A stretch of DNA of 64,000 nucleotides, taken from the NCBI RefSeq assembly GCF_000733925.1, contig NZ_JPOO01000001.1:1364001-1428000 (forward strand). The letters run 5' to 3'. The translations under genes and the position numbers were made by a program. A model generated the notes under the pieces. The model made no database searches. It saw nothing but the letters and a program-made list of their open reading frames with translations, and was not told where the DNA came from. This DNA is from Arenibacter algicola (GTDB lineage Bacteria; Bacteroidota; Bacteroidia; Flavobacteriales; Flavobacteriaceae). Below, piece by piece: positions 36,124 to 45,664 of this stretch. How positions within the stretch are numbered: the first letter of the stretch is position 1; each line of letters starts with the position of its first letter.

Positions 36124-37182
36124 CTATGAAAGTGCTAGAAGTGCCTTGCCCATAGCCTCTTTTAAAAATCCACCTGAAATTATTTGTTCCCTAACTTCAG
36201 CTACATTTTTTACCATATTTTGGTAGTCTTCATTGGACAGGTTTTTTAATTTCCCATCCAATTCCTCCAAGGAGGATATACAAATACCTAATTGGCGTTC
36301 TTTAATGACGGCGGCAATGGCCGCCTTATTCCATATAATTATAGGAAGGCCACAGAGTAAATAAAGAGATGTCTTGTGGGGGTTGTTATATAAAAGATAC
36401 TGCCCAAAATGCCCGGCACATTCGTCTATGGAATTCCCGTTCCATACCAGGCCAAAGGAACCTCTTATGTGTTTTGCAACTTCATCCGGAGAAAACATGC
36501 CTTCAAAACTTATGATGGAATTGGCCTGGTCCACATCACCTTTAATAAAACCGCTACCGTATAGCTTCAAATGAAAGCTGTTATTTTTTAAGGCATCCAA
36601 TTTATAGATAAAGGCACTTTTGGCCATTCCCAAGCCACCGGCGAAAACTACATCGAATAAGCCATTTTTAGAAAGTTCAGGAGCTGTATAGTTGCTATTG
36701 TCTTCCAAATAATCGAACATGTACAAGGGTATCAATTTTGCGGTGGCCCTTTGTTGCTCGAACCATTTTTTCATGTTGTCGTTATGTACAATGATTACAT
36801 CGGCACATGAGAATTTTTTCATTTCCCGGGCAATATCCTTGTTTTTTCCCATGAGGTATTTAACATCATGAATGATCAACACGATTTTACATTTTTTTAT
36901 TCCGGCTATGGTAGTGATGTATTTGTAATATTTGCTAAGTGGGTATTGTATGGCCAAGGTGGAATTTTTTGGCAAACGAATAACGCCCTTGGTTATACCA
37001 AAAAAACTTACTACAGCACCAATGGCAGAACTGGCAAAAGTGGTTTGTTTAAAGCCTAAATTTTGGAAACCTATGGTGTCCAAGATCCGCTCACAATCTG
37101 TTTTCGGCTTGGAGGCTGCACTGTTGGTTGCTTTGTAATTTCGGGAGATATAATATAAATTGGCCATTTTGGGTCGGTTCAT
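36124..37182 (-). CDS. Galactofuranosyltransferase-like glycosyltransferase
   Basis: A 352-residue glycosyltransferase resembling beta-1,6-galactofuranosyltransferases (WbbI-like): YYISRNYKATNSAASKPKTDCERIL at the N-terminus, VLIIHDVKYLMGK near residue 103, IIVHNDNMKKWF near 128, GLVWNGNSIDECAGHFGQYLLYNNPHKTSLYLLCGLPIIIWNKAAIA near 235-285. It is transcribed divergently from glf, which makes the UDP-galactofuranose donor, supporting the assignment. ATG codons at 37182 and 37167 are both possible starts. A -7 box (TATATTTG) at 37192-37199 favours a very short or absent leader if the first is used. Confidence 0.82.
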   Translation of the reverse strand: MNRPKMANLYYISRNYKATNSAASKPKTDCERILDTIGFQNLGFKQTTFASSAIGAVVSFFGITKGVIRLPKNSTLAIQYPLSKYYKYITTIAGIKKCKIVLIIHDVKYLMGKNKDIAREMKKFSCADVIIVHNDNMKKWFEQQRATAKLIPLYMFDYLEDNSNYTAPELSKNGLFDVVFAGGLGMAKSAFIYKLDALKNNSFHLKLYGSGFIKGDVDQANSIISFEGMFSPDEVAKHIRGSFGLVWNGNSIDECAGHFGQYLLYNNPHKTSLYLLCGLPIIIWNKAAIAAVIKERQLGICISSLEELDGKLKNLSNEDYQNMVKNVAEVREQIISGGFLKEAMGKALLALS

Positions 37183-37191
37183 TAAGCACTA

Positions 37192-37199
37192 CAAATATA
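37192..37199 (-). promoter_or_regulatory. -7 box very close to the glycosyltransferase start
   Basis: The minus strand reads TATATTTG, an exact consensus match, only nine bases from the ATG at 37182. The predicted leader is about four bases, or about 19 if the ATG at 37167 is used. A properly spaced -33 TTG is not seen. Confidence 0.4.
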
Positions 37200-37306
37200 A
37201 CCATGTTATGGCAAAGGGGATTTTTTTTTTAAATTCAATTCATAAACGTTATAATATACATTAGTTTTACTTTTTATAAATTACAATAAGCACTAATAAA
37301 CCTAAA

Positions 37307-38404
37307 ATGAAATACGATTACCTGATTGTAGGAGCTGGACTATTTGGTGCCGTGTTTGCCCATGAGGCCAAAAAGAAGGGGAAAAAGTGTTTGGTAATTG
37401 ATAAGCGTTCACATCTTGGGGGCAATGTTTTTTGCGAGGAGGTGGAAGGTATAAATGTTCATAAGTACGGGGCGCACATTTTTCATACCAATGACAGGGC
37501 AATTTGGGATTATGTAAATAGTTTTGTAGAGTTTAATAGGTATACCAATTCGCCCGTAGCCAATTATAAAGGCGAGCTTTACAATTTGCCCTTCAATATG
37601 AACACTTTCTATCAGTTGTGGAAGGTAAAGACGCCAGAGGAAGCCAAGGCGGTAATTGCAGAACAAGTAAGGGAAGTAGGGGTTAAAAATCCAAAGAATT
37701 TGGAAGAACAGGCTCTTTCGCTGGTCGGTAAGGATATCTATGAAAAATTGATCAAAGGCTATACGGAGAAACAGTGGGGAAGGAAGGCCACCGAACTGCC
37801 GGCTTTTATCATAAAAAGGTTGCCGTTGCGATATACGTTCGACAATAATTATTTCAATGATAAATACCAAGGAATTCCCATTGGGGGTTACAATAAGTTG
37901 ATCGATGGTTTGTTGGATGGAATAGAAACACGTTTAGAGGTCGATTTTTTTAAAGATAAAACCGAATTGATAGAAACGGCTGATCAGCTAGTGTTCACTG
38001 GTAAGATCGATGAGTATTATGACTACCGGTATGGTAAACTGGAATATAGGAGTCTGGACTTTAAGCATGAAATCCTGGATTTGGAAAATTACCAGGGCAA
38101 TGCCGTTGTAAATTATACAGCTTCAGACATTCCATATACCCGTATCCTAGAGCATAAGCATTTTGAATTTGGTACACAGAAAAAGACAGTTATAACCAAA
38201 GAATACCCTACGGAATGGTCCGGTAATAAAGAGCCTTATTATCCCATAAATGATTTAAGGAACAATGAAATTTACTCCAAGTATAAGACCTTGTCCGAAA
38301 AGGACAATATTATTTTTGGAGGAAGGCTGGCCGAGTATAAGTACTATGATATGCACCAAGTAATAGCCTCGGCATTGGCCAAGTGCAAAAAAATCTTTAA
38401 CTGA
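37307..38404 (+). CDS. glf: UDP-galactopyranose mutase
   Basis: A 365-residue FAD enzyme converting UDP-galactopyranose to UDP-galactofuranose. The dinucleotide-binding start is YLIVGAGLFGAVFAHEAKKKGKKCLVIDKRSHLGGN, followed by GAHIFHTND near residue 57, the active-site Arg in FIKRLPLRYTFDNNYFNDKYQGIPIGGY near 165-190, KTVITKEYP near 290 and GGRLAEYKYYDMHQVI near 340. The product feeds cell-surface galactofuranose, consistent with the divergent glycosyltransferase 124 bases upstream. The ends of glf and thrC converge. Confidence 0.95.
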   Translation: MKYDYLIVGAGLFGAVFAHEAKKKGKKCLVIDKRSHLGGNVFCEEVEGINVHKYGAHIFHTNDRAIWDYVNSFVEFNRYTNSPVANYKGELYNLPFNMNTFYQLWKVKTPEEAKAVIAEQVREVGVKNPKNLEEQALSLVGKDIYEKLIKGYTEKQWGRKATELPAFIIKRLPLRYTFDNNYFNDKYQGIPIGGYNKLIDGLLDGIETRLEVDFFKDKTELIETADQLVFTGKIDEYYDYRYGKLEYRSLDFKHEILDLENYQGNAVVNYTASDIPYTRILEHKHFEFGTQKKTVITKEYPTEWSGNKEPYYPINDLRNNEIYSKYKTLSEKDNIIFGGRLAEYKYYDMHQVIASALAKCKKIFN

Positions 38405-38415
38405 GATAAAGCTAT

Positions 38416-39711
38416 TTATTTACCCAATAGGTAGCCCTTCAGCTCACTATATTGGGAGATTTTGATCGACTTTTTCTTTTTCCCCATTACTTTTACAATA
38501 CTTTCCGGTAAATCGATGTTTTCACGAATAGTGTCCTCCACTACATCTAAAAACTTGACAGGGTGAGCAGTTTCTAAGAAAATGCCATAGGTATCCGGAT
38601 GGGTTTCCTGGTACTTCTTTAAGCCCAAATAACCAACGGCACCGTGGGGATCGGCCACATAGGTAAAGTCGTTGTATAATTTTAACATGGCTTCTTTTGT
38701 CTCATTATCTGTAAAGGAATAAGAGGATATATTCTTGGAAAGCTCATCAAAATTGTCTTTGTACAAATGTCTTATCCTGATAAAATTACTGGGATCACCA
38801 ACATCCATAGCGTTGGAAATAGTGGCGATGGAAGCTTTTGGGTCATATTCTCCTGTATCCATATAACGAGGAACAACGTCATTGACGTTCGTTGAGGCAA
38901 TAAAATGTTTGCAGGGCATTCCCAGTCTTTGAGCCATAATACCAGCACAGATATTTCCGAAATTGCCACTAGGGACAGAAAATATAATATCCTTGCCCTT
39001 GGACTTCATCTCTTTATATGCGAACAGGAAATAAAACATTTGTGGGAGCCATCTGGCCACATTGATACTATTCGCAGAGGTCAATTGCATGTTTTGGATC
39101 AACTCTTCGTCCAGGAAAGCTGTTTTTACCATGTTTTGGCAGTCGTCAAATGTACCTTCAACTTCCAGGGCAGTAATGTTCTTGCCCAAAGTGGTCAACT
39201 GTTTCTCCTGAATATCGCTCACCTTTCCGCTAGGATATAGAATAACAACCTTAACTCCATCCACCCCGAGAAAGCCATTGGCTACTGCGCCTCCGGTATC
39301 TCCGGAAGTAGCAACCAATACGGTGACATCCTTGGTGTTTTCAGATGAAAAATAGCCAAGACATCTGGCCATAAATCTTGCCCCGACATCCTTAAAGGCC
39401 AGGGTAGGGCCGTGAAAAAGTTCCAATGCGGCCACGTCGTCCTCAATTTCCACAAGTGGGAATTCAAAATCCAAAACATCGGCAATTATTTCTTTGAGAG
39501 CGTCTTCTGGAATATCCTTGCCCACAAATTGTTGTATGGCCAAGAAGGCAATTTCGTGATCGGAGTAATCTTCTATCTTGTTGAAAAAATCCTTTGGCAG
39601 GGCCTTGATTATTTCCGGAAAATATAACCCGCGATCAGGGGCAATTCCTTTTATAACTGCATCTTTAAAAGATACGTTGGGTGCTTGGTGGTTTAGGCTA
39701 TAAAAGTTCAT
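38416..39711 (-). CDS. thrC: Threonine synthase
   Basis: A 431-residue PLP enzyme that converts O-phosphohomoserine to threonine. Its start is MNFYSLNHQAPNVSFKDAV (the open frame runs 17 codons further upstream but without family similarity). PLP lysine is in HGPTLAFKDVGARFMARCLG near residue 100; the phosphate loop SGDTGGAVANG near 135 and the SVPSGNFGNICAG region near 240 follow. It is the third gene of the thr operon, 67 bases after thrB. Confidence 0.95.
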   Translation of the reverse strand: MNFYSLNHQAPNVSFKDAVIKGIAPDRGLYFPEIIKALPKDFFNKIEDYSDHEIAFLAIQQFVGKDIPEDALKEIIADVLDFEFPLVEIEDDVAALELFHGPTLAFKDVGARFMARCLGYFSSENTKDVTVLVATSGDTGGAVANGFLGVDGVKVVILYPSGKVSDIQEKQLTTLGKNITALEVEGTFDDCQNMVKTAFLDEELIQNMQLTSANSINVARWLPQMFYFLFAYKEMKSKGKDIIFSVPSGNFGNICAGIMAQRLGMPCKHFIASTNVNDVVPRYMDTGEYDPKASIATISNAMDVGDPSNFIRIRHLYKDNFDELSKNISSYSFTDNETKEAMLKLYNDFTYVADPHGAVGYLGLKKYQETHPDTYGIFLETAHPVKFLDVVEDTIRENIDLPESIVKVMGKKKKSIKISQYSELKGYLLGK

Positions 39712-39778
39712 ATTTATTGATGTTAGAATGAGTTGTAAATTTTGAGTTCCGCTAAAATGCATTGAAGGACATAATACA

Positions 39779-40711
39779 TTAGCCTTCCAATATTTTAATC
39801 CCTTGGGTATTTATTTTCGAAACATGTACGTCATAGTCGACACCTATTTTTTCGTATACATTTCTCATAGCTTCGCCCACTTTAAGTGCATTTTCCTTGC
39901 CCTTACTTAGGGCAAAGATAGATGGGCCTGAACCTGAAATTCCACAGCCTAGGGCACCTGCTCCAATAGCATCTTCCTTTACCTTGTCGAATCCGGGTAT
40001 AAGAATGGATCTAATGGGTTCTATGATATGGTCTACCAGTGATCTGCCTATTAGGTCGTAATCATTGGTAAATAGCCCGGCAATAAGCCCACCTACATTT
40101 CCCCATTGCTTAATGCCGTCTTCTAGGGAAATGGAGGTTTTGAGGATTCGTCTGGAGTCAGAAGTCCTTACTTCTATTTGTGGGTGTATTACCGTTGCGT
40201 ATAACTCTGGAGGGGTCGGAATCTTTACAATGTCCAAAGGTTGGTAACTGCGTACCAAAGTAAAGCCTCCGTACAGGGCAGGAGCAACATTGTCCGCATG
40301 GGCAACCCCGCTGGCCAATCGTTCTCCTTCCATAGCAAATTTCACCAACTCTAGACTGCTAAAGGGACTGCCCAATAATTGGTTCATGGCCCATACTGCT
40401 CCTGTAGAACTGGCGGCACTACTTCCTATACCACTGCCCGCTTTTATTTTCTTGTAAATCTCGATCTCAAATCCACCTACATGGTCACTTTCCGCCAACA
40501 AGGCCAAACCGGCAACCCCGGCAACATTTTGTAGGGTCTCGGTGGGCAGGTCCTGTCCAGTAAGTTTGGTGATCTTTATTCCTTTTTCGTTGATTTTCCT
40601 TACCACCATCTCATCGCCTACAGAATCCAAAGCAAGACCAAGTACATCAAAGCCACAGGAAACATTGGCTATGGTAGCTGGACAGAAAATTCTAATTTCG
40701 TTAGTTTTCAT
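39779..40711 (-). CDS. thrB: Homoserine kinase
   Basis: A 310-residue GHMP kinase that phosphorylates homoserine. The start at MKTNEIRIFCPATIANVSCGFDVLGLAL gives the family N-terminus (the frame is open further upstream). The ATP-binding loop is KAGSGIGSSAASSTGAVWAMNQ near residue 90, and the C-terminal motif GCGISGSGPSIFALSKGK near 265 is typical. It lies 34 bases downstream of thrA and upstream of thrC, the standard thrABC order. Confidence 0.96.
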   Translation of the reverse strand: MKTNEIRIFCPATIANVSCGFDVLGLALDSVGDEMVVRKINEKGIKITKLTGQDLPTETLQNVAGVAGLALLAESDHVGGFEIEIYKKIKAGSGIGSSAASSTGAVWAMNQLLGSPFSSLELVKFAMEGERLASGVAHADNVAPALYGGFTLVRSYQPLDIVKIPTPPELYATVIHPQIEVRTSDSRRILKTSISLEDGIKQWGNVGGLIAGLFTNDYDLIGRSLVDHIIEPIRSILIPGFDKVKEDAIGAGALGCGISGSGPSIFALSKGKENALKVGEAMRNVYEKIGVDYDVHVSKINTQGIKILEG

Positions 40712-40745
40712 TTTTATCAAATAAATTTCAGGCTTAGGCGCATTT

Positions 40746-43190
40746 TTAGAAATTGCCGATGCGTATAATATCTGCGAAGATACCAGAGGCAGTGACATCA
40801 GCACCGGCTCCGGCCCCTTTTATTATCATGGGTTGGTTGGGATAACGTTCTGTATAGAACAATACAATATTATCACTTCCTTCCAAATTATAGAAATCAT
40901 GTCCCTTAGGTATCCGTTGTAGGCCCACACTGGCTTTTCCATTTTCGAATTGTGCCACATATTTCAATTTGCTGTCTTCCTCAACCGCCTTTTTGTACAT
41001 CTCCTGAAACGAATCTTCATACTTGGTCAGCGATTTGAAGAAATCTTCATTGTTGGTTGTTTCCAAACTTTCCAGAGGTAGAAAAGAATTATTTTGGATG
41101 TCCTCTATGTTCAATACGTTACCACTTTCCCTGGCAAGGATCAATATTTTCCGCATTACATCCACCCCGCTCAAATCTATTTTGGGGTCGGGCTCTGTAT
41201 ATCCTTCCACTTGAGCTTGTTTTACTACATCGTGGAAAGTGGTACTGTCATTAAAATTGTTGAATACAAAATTTAGACTACCTGAAAGTACAGCTTGAAT
41301 TTTTAATATTTTGTCGCCCGAAGCTACTAGGTGCTTTAAAGTGTCTATAATGGGTAGGCCTGCACCAACATTTGTTTCAAAAAGAAAGGGAGCGTTGTAC
41401 TGTCTGGCCAGATCTTTTAACTCCTGATAATTGTCATAGGCAGATGAACAGGCTATTTTATTGCAGGTAACAACGGAAATACTATTCCTTAAATATGAAT
41501 TGTAAGTTTCCGAAACCTTCTGACTGGCGGTATTGTCTACAAAGATGCTATTTCGGTAATTCAGTTTTTTTACCTTTTGGAAGAATAGGTCTAGATTGGT
41601 CTTTTCTCCCTTGTTTAGCAATTCTTCCCAGTTCTTAAGGGCAATGCCGTCTTCATCGAATATCATAGTTCTGGAATTGGACATCCCAATAACCCTGATA
41701 TTAAGTTTTAGTTTCTCCTTTAAATACTTTTTTTGTGATTGTATTTGGTTCAAGAACTTGGCCCCAACATTACCGACTCCCATGACGAACAGATTCAGCT
41801 GTTTTATATTTTCCTCAAAAAATTCCTCATGTAAGGTATTGAGTGCCTTTTTTACATCCTCTTTGAGGATTACGGCAGATATGTTACGTTCAGAAGCTCC
41901 TTGGGCTATAGCACGGATATTAACGTTGTTCTTACCTAGGGTGCTGAACATTTTTCCGCTAAGACCTTGATGACTTTTCATGTTGTCTCCGACCAGGGCA
42001 ATGATGGCCAAATCTTTCTCTGCAACTACCGGTTTTATTTTTCCGAGTGAAATTTCTATGTCAAATGCATCATTGATAACTTGAACCGCATGGTCCGCAT
42101 CCTGATTGTCTATTCCTATACAGATAGAATGTTCGGACGATGCCTGGGTAATCATAACAACACTGATGCCAGCAGTTGAAAGTACTTCGAAAAAGCGCTT
42201 GGAAATCCCTGTAATTCCTACCATTCCTGGACCTTCAAGGGACACTAGGGCAATATTTTCCACATGGCTTATTCCCCGTACAGTTTTTCCTTGTCCATTT
42301 TTATTCTTGGTAATCAAAGTGCCAGGAGAATTTGGATCAAAGGTGTTTTTGATAACTATGGAAATTCCTTTGGTCAATACCGGTTGTATCGTAGGCGGAT
42401 AAAGAACCTTCGCACCAAAATGGGATAGTTCCATTGCTTCCTCATAAGAAATATGAGGAATGGCCATGGCCTGCTTTACTATTTTAGGGTTGGCAGTATA
42501 CATGCCGCTTACGTCTGTCCATATTTCCAGAACTTCCGCATTTATGGCGTTTGCAACAATGGCAGCAGTATAGTCCGATCCTCCACGGCCCAAGGTAGTG
42601 GAATCTCCATTTACGGCAGAAGCAATAAAGCCTCCCATAATAATTACGGATTTATTACAGTTGTTGACGTAGTCGGTAATATTTTTGTTCGTCAGATCAA
42701 AGTTAACGGCTGCTTTTCCAAAATTGGAGTTTGTTTTTATAAGCTGTCTGCTATCGGCATGAACGGTATCTATTCCTTCAACAATAAAATATTCGCTTAT
42801 TATATAGGAAGACAGCAACTCTCCATAACTAACAATTTTGTCCGATAGTTTCGGTGTAATTTCCCCAATTAAATATGCCCCTTCCAAAAGTGTTTCCAAG
42901 GTGTTAAGCTCACTCTTTACTTTACTTAGCACCTTACTTTGGGAATGAATAGGGATTAGTTCCTTAATGGTAATAAGGTGTCTGTCCTCTATTTCCTTTA
43001 GGATGTTTTTGTAGGTTTGATCCTGTGCGGAAGCTAGAGCTGCCGTCTTTAAAAGAAGATCTGTAATTCCGCCAAGAGCGGAAACTACTACAATGCTTTT
43101 GTTGGACCCAAGGTCTGCAATTATATTTTTTACTAAACTTATATTATTGGCGTTGGCCACTGAAGTACCACCGAATTTTAGAACTTTCAT
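40746..43190 (-). CDS. thrA: Bifunctional aspartate kinase/homoserine dehydrogenase
   Basis: An 814-residue fusion catalysing the first and third steps of threonine synthesis. The kinase half starts MKVLKFGGTSVANANNI (nucleotide-binding KFGGTS) with GRGGSDYTAAIVAN near residue 220, ACT regulatory domains follow around 310-450 (threonine feedback is expected from the family), and the homoserine dehydrogenase half begins with LNLFVMGVGNVGAKFLNQI near 464, containing VGAGLPIIDTLKHL and PDPKIDLSGVDVMRKILILARESG. A -7 box (TACCTTTG at 43195-43202) stands only four bases from the ATG, so the operon mRNA may be leaderless and no attenuator can be present. Confidence 0.96.
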   Translation of the reverse strand: MKVLKFGGTSVANANNISLVKNIIADLGSNKSIVVVSALGGITDLLLKTAALASAQDQTYKNILKEIEDRHLITIKELIPIHSQSKVLSKVKSELNTLETLLEGAYLIGEITPKLSDKIVSYGELLSSYIISEYFIVEGIDTVHADSRQLIKTNSNFGKAAVNFDLTNKNITDYVNNCNKSVIIMGGFIASAVNGDSTTLGRGGSDYTAAIVANAINAEVLEIWTDVSGMYTANPKIVKQAMAIPHISYEEAMELSHFGAKVLYPPTIQPVLTKGISIVIKNTFDPNSPGTLITKNKNGQGKTVRGISHVENIALVSLEGPGMVGITGISKRFFEVLSTAGISVVMITQASSEHSICIGIDNQDADHAVQVINDAFDIEISLGKIKPVVAEKDLAIIALVGDNMKSHQGLSGKMFSTLGKNNVNIRAIAQGASERNISAVILKEDVKKALNTLHEEFFEENIKQLNLFVMGVGNVGAKFLNQIQSQKKYLKEKLKLNIRVIGMSNSRTMIFDEDGIALKNWEELLNKGEKTNLDLFFQKVKKLNYRNSIFVDNTASQKVSETYNSYLRNSISVVTCNKIACSSAYDNYQELKDLARQYNAPFLFETNVGAGLPIIDTLKHLVASGDKILKIQAVLSGSLNFVFNNFNDSTTFHDVVKQAQVEGYTEPDPKIDLSGVDVMRKILILARESGNVLNIEDIQNNSFLPLESLETTNNEDFFKSLTKYEDSFQEMYKKAVEEDSKLKYVAQFENGKASVGLQRIPKGHDFYNLEGSDNIVLFYTERYPNQPMIIKGAGAGADVTASGIFADIIRIGNF

Positions 43191-43194
43191 GGTT

Positions 43195-43202
43195 CAAAGG
43201 TA
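43195..43202 (-). promoter_or_regulatory. -7 box of the thr operon, predicted leaderless start
   Basis: The minus strand reads TACCTTTG, identical to the rnpB -7 box, with only four bases before the thrA ATG. By the same spacing as at rnpB, transcription would begin exactly at the A of the ATG. The -33 region is A+T-rich without an exact TTG. Confidence 0.5.
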
Positions 43203-43416
43203 TTAAATAAGAAAAATTGAATTTTGATAAAATTGTGTAACAGACGTATATGTAGTAGCTTACCCCAATGGGGTAGTGGTGCTGATAACGGTAATGGCAA
43301 TGCAACCATTTATAAATGGTGTATTAAGAAGATTATTGTCCGTATTGTTAAAAGTCATCATAAGAATAAAGAACCAAATGTAGTATTTTTGATTACCCAA
43401 TCAAATGTTTTGACGG

Positions 43417-43447
43417 ATTTTTACTAAATCATCAATTTTTACTAAAT
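43417..43447 (+). repeat. Pair of 13-base direct repeats before nnrDE
   Basis: ATTTTTACTAAAT occurs at 43417-43429 and again at 43435-43447, 18 bases apart, ending 11 bases before the ATG. It could be a regulator site or chance in A+T-rich DNA. Confidence 0.4.
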
Positions 43448-43458
43448 AATCTTATTGA

Positions 43459-45003
43459 ATGAAGATTTTTAATGCCAAACAGATATACGAAGCTGACAAA
43501 TTCACAATAGATAAGCAGCAGATTACTAGTGAACAGCTTATGGAGCGGGCCGCAATTCGGATTTTTAATTGGATGCATTCTAGAATGCAGGGTGCCCAGG
43601 CCAAAATTCATTTGTTCTGTGGTATAGGCAACAATGGCGGGGATGGGCTGGTACTTGCCAGACATTTGCAGGATCATGATTATAATATCGAGGTATTTGT
43701 TGTTAACTATAGCGAACACAGGTCCAAGGATTTTTTAATAAATCTGGATCGTTTAAAAGAGAAAGGTGTCTGGCCCAATTTTTTAAATGAAGAATCGGAA
43801 TTGCCCGATATTGGAAAAGATGATATTATTGTGGATGCAATTTTTGGGATAGGCTTGAACAGGGTTCCTGATGAATGGGTGATTGGGCTTATGCAGCACC
43901 TTAACAACTCAAAAGCCTTTGTTCTGTCAATAGATATGCCTTCCGGACTTTTTATGGAAGCTGGTCTGCCCAATACAGAGGGGGTAATAAAAGCCAATTA
44001 CGTGCTTACTTTTCAAGTGCCAAAACTTGTTTTTTTTCTTCCTGAAACGGGTAAATATGTGGATCATTGGGAGGTTCTGGATATTGGCTTGGACCAAGAG
44101 TTCTTGTTTAAGTTAAAATCACATTATGAGTTGATAGGGAAGAACGAAGTCCGGTCCATGTACATTCCCCGGGAGAAGTATTCGCATAAGGGCAGCTACG
44201 GCCATTCCTTAATAGTTGGTGGAAGTTATGGGAAGATCGGGGCCGTTGTTTTGGCTGCAAAAGGAAGTATGTTGGCAGGAAGCGGATTGGTTACGGCCTA
44301 TGTCCCAAAGTGTGGGTATTTGCCATTGCAGACGGCATTGCCGGAAGCCATGGTACTCACGGATAATGAAGAAGTGGAAATTTCCAAAATAGATTTTGAT
44401 ATGCTGCCCAGCGTGATCGGTATTGGTGTTGGAATGGGAACAACCGCAACTACAGTTAAGGCTTTTTCTGATTTTCTCAAGGGGAATAAACTGCCATTGG
44501 TCATAGACGCCGACGGATTGAACATACTTTCCAAAAATCAGGACTTGTTCAAAGTAGTGCCTCCGCAAACCGTATTAACTCCGCACCCAAAGGAGTTGGA
44601 GCGTATAATTGGGAAATGGGCGGATGATTTTGACAAGTTGAAAAAAGCAAAGGAGTTCTCTGAAAAATACGATTGCATTTTAGTTATAAAAGGGGCAAAT
44701 ACCATTACTGTTTATAGGGATATGGGCTATGTTAACACCACGGGAAATCCAGGCATGGCCACTGGGGGGAGCGGGGATGTGTTAACAGGGATAATCACGG
44801 GCTTGATCGCTCAGGGTTATTCTGCATTAAATGCTGCTATTTTTGGGGTATACATCCATGGGAAAGCCGCAGATATTGCGGTAGAGAAATGTGGCTTTCA
44901 GGCCTTGATAGCCAGTGGGATATTGGATAATATTGGCAAGGCGTATTTGGATCTTTTTCAAGTTTCTGAACCTGATGCTGCCACTGGTGAAAGTGAGCAA
45001 TAG
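43459..45003 (+). CDS. nnr: Bifunctional NAD(P)H-hydrate epimerase/ADP-dependent dehydratase
   Basis: A 514-residue metabolite-repair enzyme that restores NADH and NADPH from their damaged hydrates. The epimerase half (residues about 1-215) has GIGNNGGDGLVLARHL near residue 56 and VDAIFGIGLNR near 131; the dehydratase half has HKGSYGHSLIVGGSYGKIGAVVLAAKGSMLAGSGLVT near 245, VIDADGLN near 348 and the ATP/ADP motif GNPGMATGGSGDVLTGIITGLIAQG near 432. Length is normal for the fused form. It is transcribed alone. Confidence 0.95.
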   Translation: MKIFNAKQIYEADKFTIDKQQITSEQLMERAAIRIFNWMHSRMQGAQAKIHLFCGIGNNGGDGLVLARHLQDHDYNIEVFVVNYSEHRSKDFLINLDRLKEKGVWPNFLNEESELPDIGKDDIIVDAIFGIGLNRVPDEWVIGLMQHLNNSKAFVLSIDMPSGLFMEAGLPNTEGVIKANYVLTFQVPKLVFFLPETGKYVDHWEVLDIGLDQEFLFKLKSHYELIGKNEVRSMYIPREKYSHKGSYGHSLIVGGSYGKIGAVVLAAKGSMLAGSGLVTAYVPKCGYLPLQTALPEAMVLTDNEEVEISKIDFDMLPSVIGIGVGMGTTATTVKAFSDFLKGNKLPLVIDADGLNILSKNQDLFKVVPPQTVLTPHPKELERIIGKWADDFDKLKKAKEFSEKYDCILVIKGANTITVYRDMGYVNTTGNPGMATGGSGDVLTGIITGLIAQGYSALNAAIFGVYIHGKAADIAVEKCGFQALIASGILDNIGKAYLDLFQVSEPDAATGESEQ

Positions 45004-45048
45004 AAGGTATGTTTTTGCCAAATATGACAATACCATACCTTTATTATG

Positions 45049-45459
45049 CTATTCTGCGTTGGATATTCTTACACGTCTTTTTACCCACATTAGGGCATTG
45101 TCCTGATCAATGAAGAATTTCATAGGTTTCTTGTAAAATAGTCTCTCGATATTAAAATTGTGCATGTCTATTTCTTTAATTGAAACTACTGCAAAAGCCT
45201 TAATATTCTCTATTTCCCTAATTTGATTGTATACCATTGGATCTATGGCATACGAGTTCTTTCTTAAACTTATGTAACCGAAGTTTTTATTTCTGAAATG
45301 AATTTCCATAATACCAATTATTTGAAATACTCTTTCTTTGGTTATGGTGCTTCCTTCATCAAAAATAGAAACCATGTAATCGTCAAATACCTGTACTTTT
45401 CCAATGTCCAGTTGATATTCTCGTACGATAATAGTCTTCTTGGGTCGTCCGACTTTCAT
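45049..45459 (-). CDS. Small conserved flavobacterial protein of unknown function
   Basis: A 136-residue cytoplasmic protein without signal peptide. The C-terminal half (ENIKAFAVVSIKEIDMHNFNIERLFYKKPMKFFIDQDNALMWVKRR) recalls SpoIIAA/STAS-type folds, in which a final helix reads FxDxxxALxWL, but this is weak and no phosphorylatable Ser/Thr is obvious. The N-terminus is basic (MKVGRPKKTIIVREYQ). It is monocistronic, convergent to nnr. Confidence 0.65.
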   Translation of the reverse strand: MKVGRPKKTIIVREYQLDIGKVQVFDDYMVSIFDEGSTITKERVFQIIGIMEIHFRNKNFGYISLRKNSYAIDPMVYNQIREIENIKAFAVVSIKEIDMHNFNIERLFYKKPMKFFIDQDNALMWVKRRVRISNAE

Positions 45460-45608
45460 TCTCCGTATTTTATATAGTGTGTCTGCAGCGAATGTAGAAT
45501 TAAGTACAACTATTATAAAAATTATTAGATTAAAGACACTTTAATCGTTTATGTGGAGAGGAAATGGGCTTACTGTGTTTTATTTCTTACAAACCTGGGG
45601 GAATAAAT

Positions 45609-45642
45609 AAAAAAAGGAGTAGCGTTTTGCTACTCCTTTTTT
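45609..45642. terminator. Terminator of clpC
   Basis: A-run plus GGAGTAGC-GTTTT-GCTACTCC plus T-run: a stem of at least eight G/C-containing pairs extended by A/T pairs. It lies 22 bases past the clpC stop on the minus strand. Confidence 0.9.
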
Positions 45643-45664
45643 GTGTTAATTATAGATATCCAAT

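Noticed and set aside
40746..43190. thr attenuator leader peptide
   Set aside because: The -7 box stands four bases before the ATG and no Thr/Ile-rich short frame with a terminator is found upstream.
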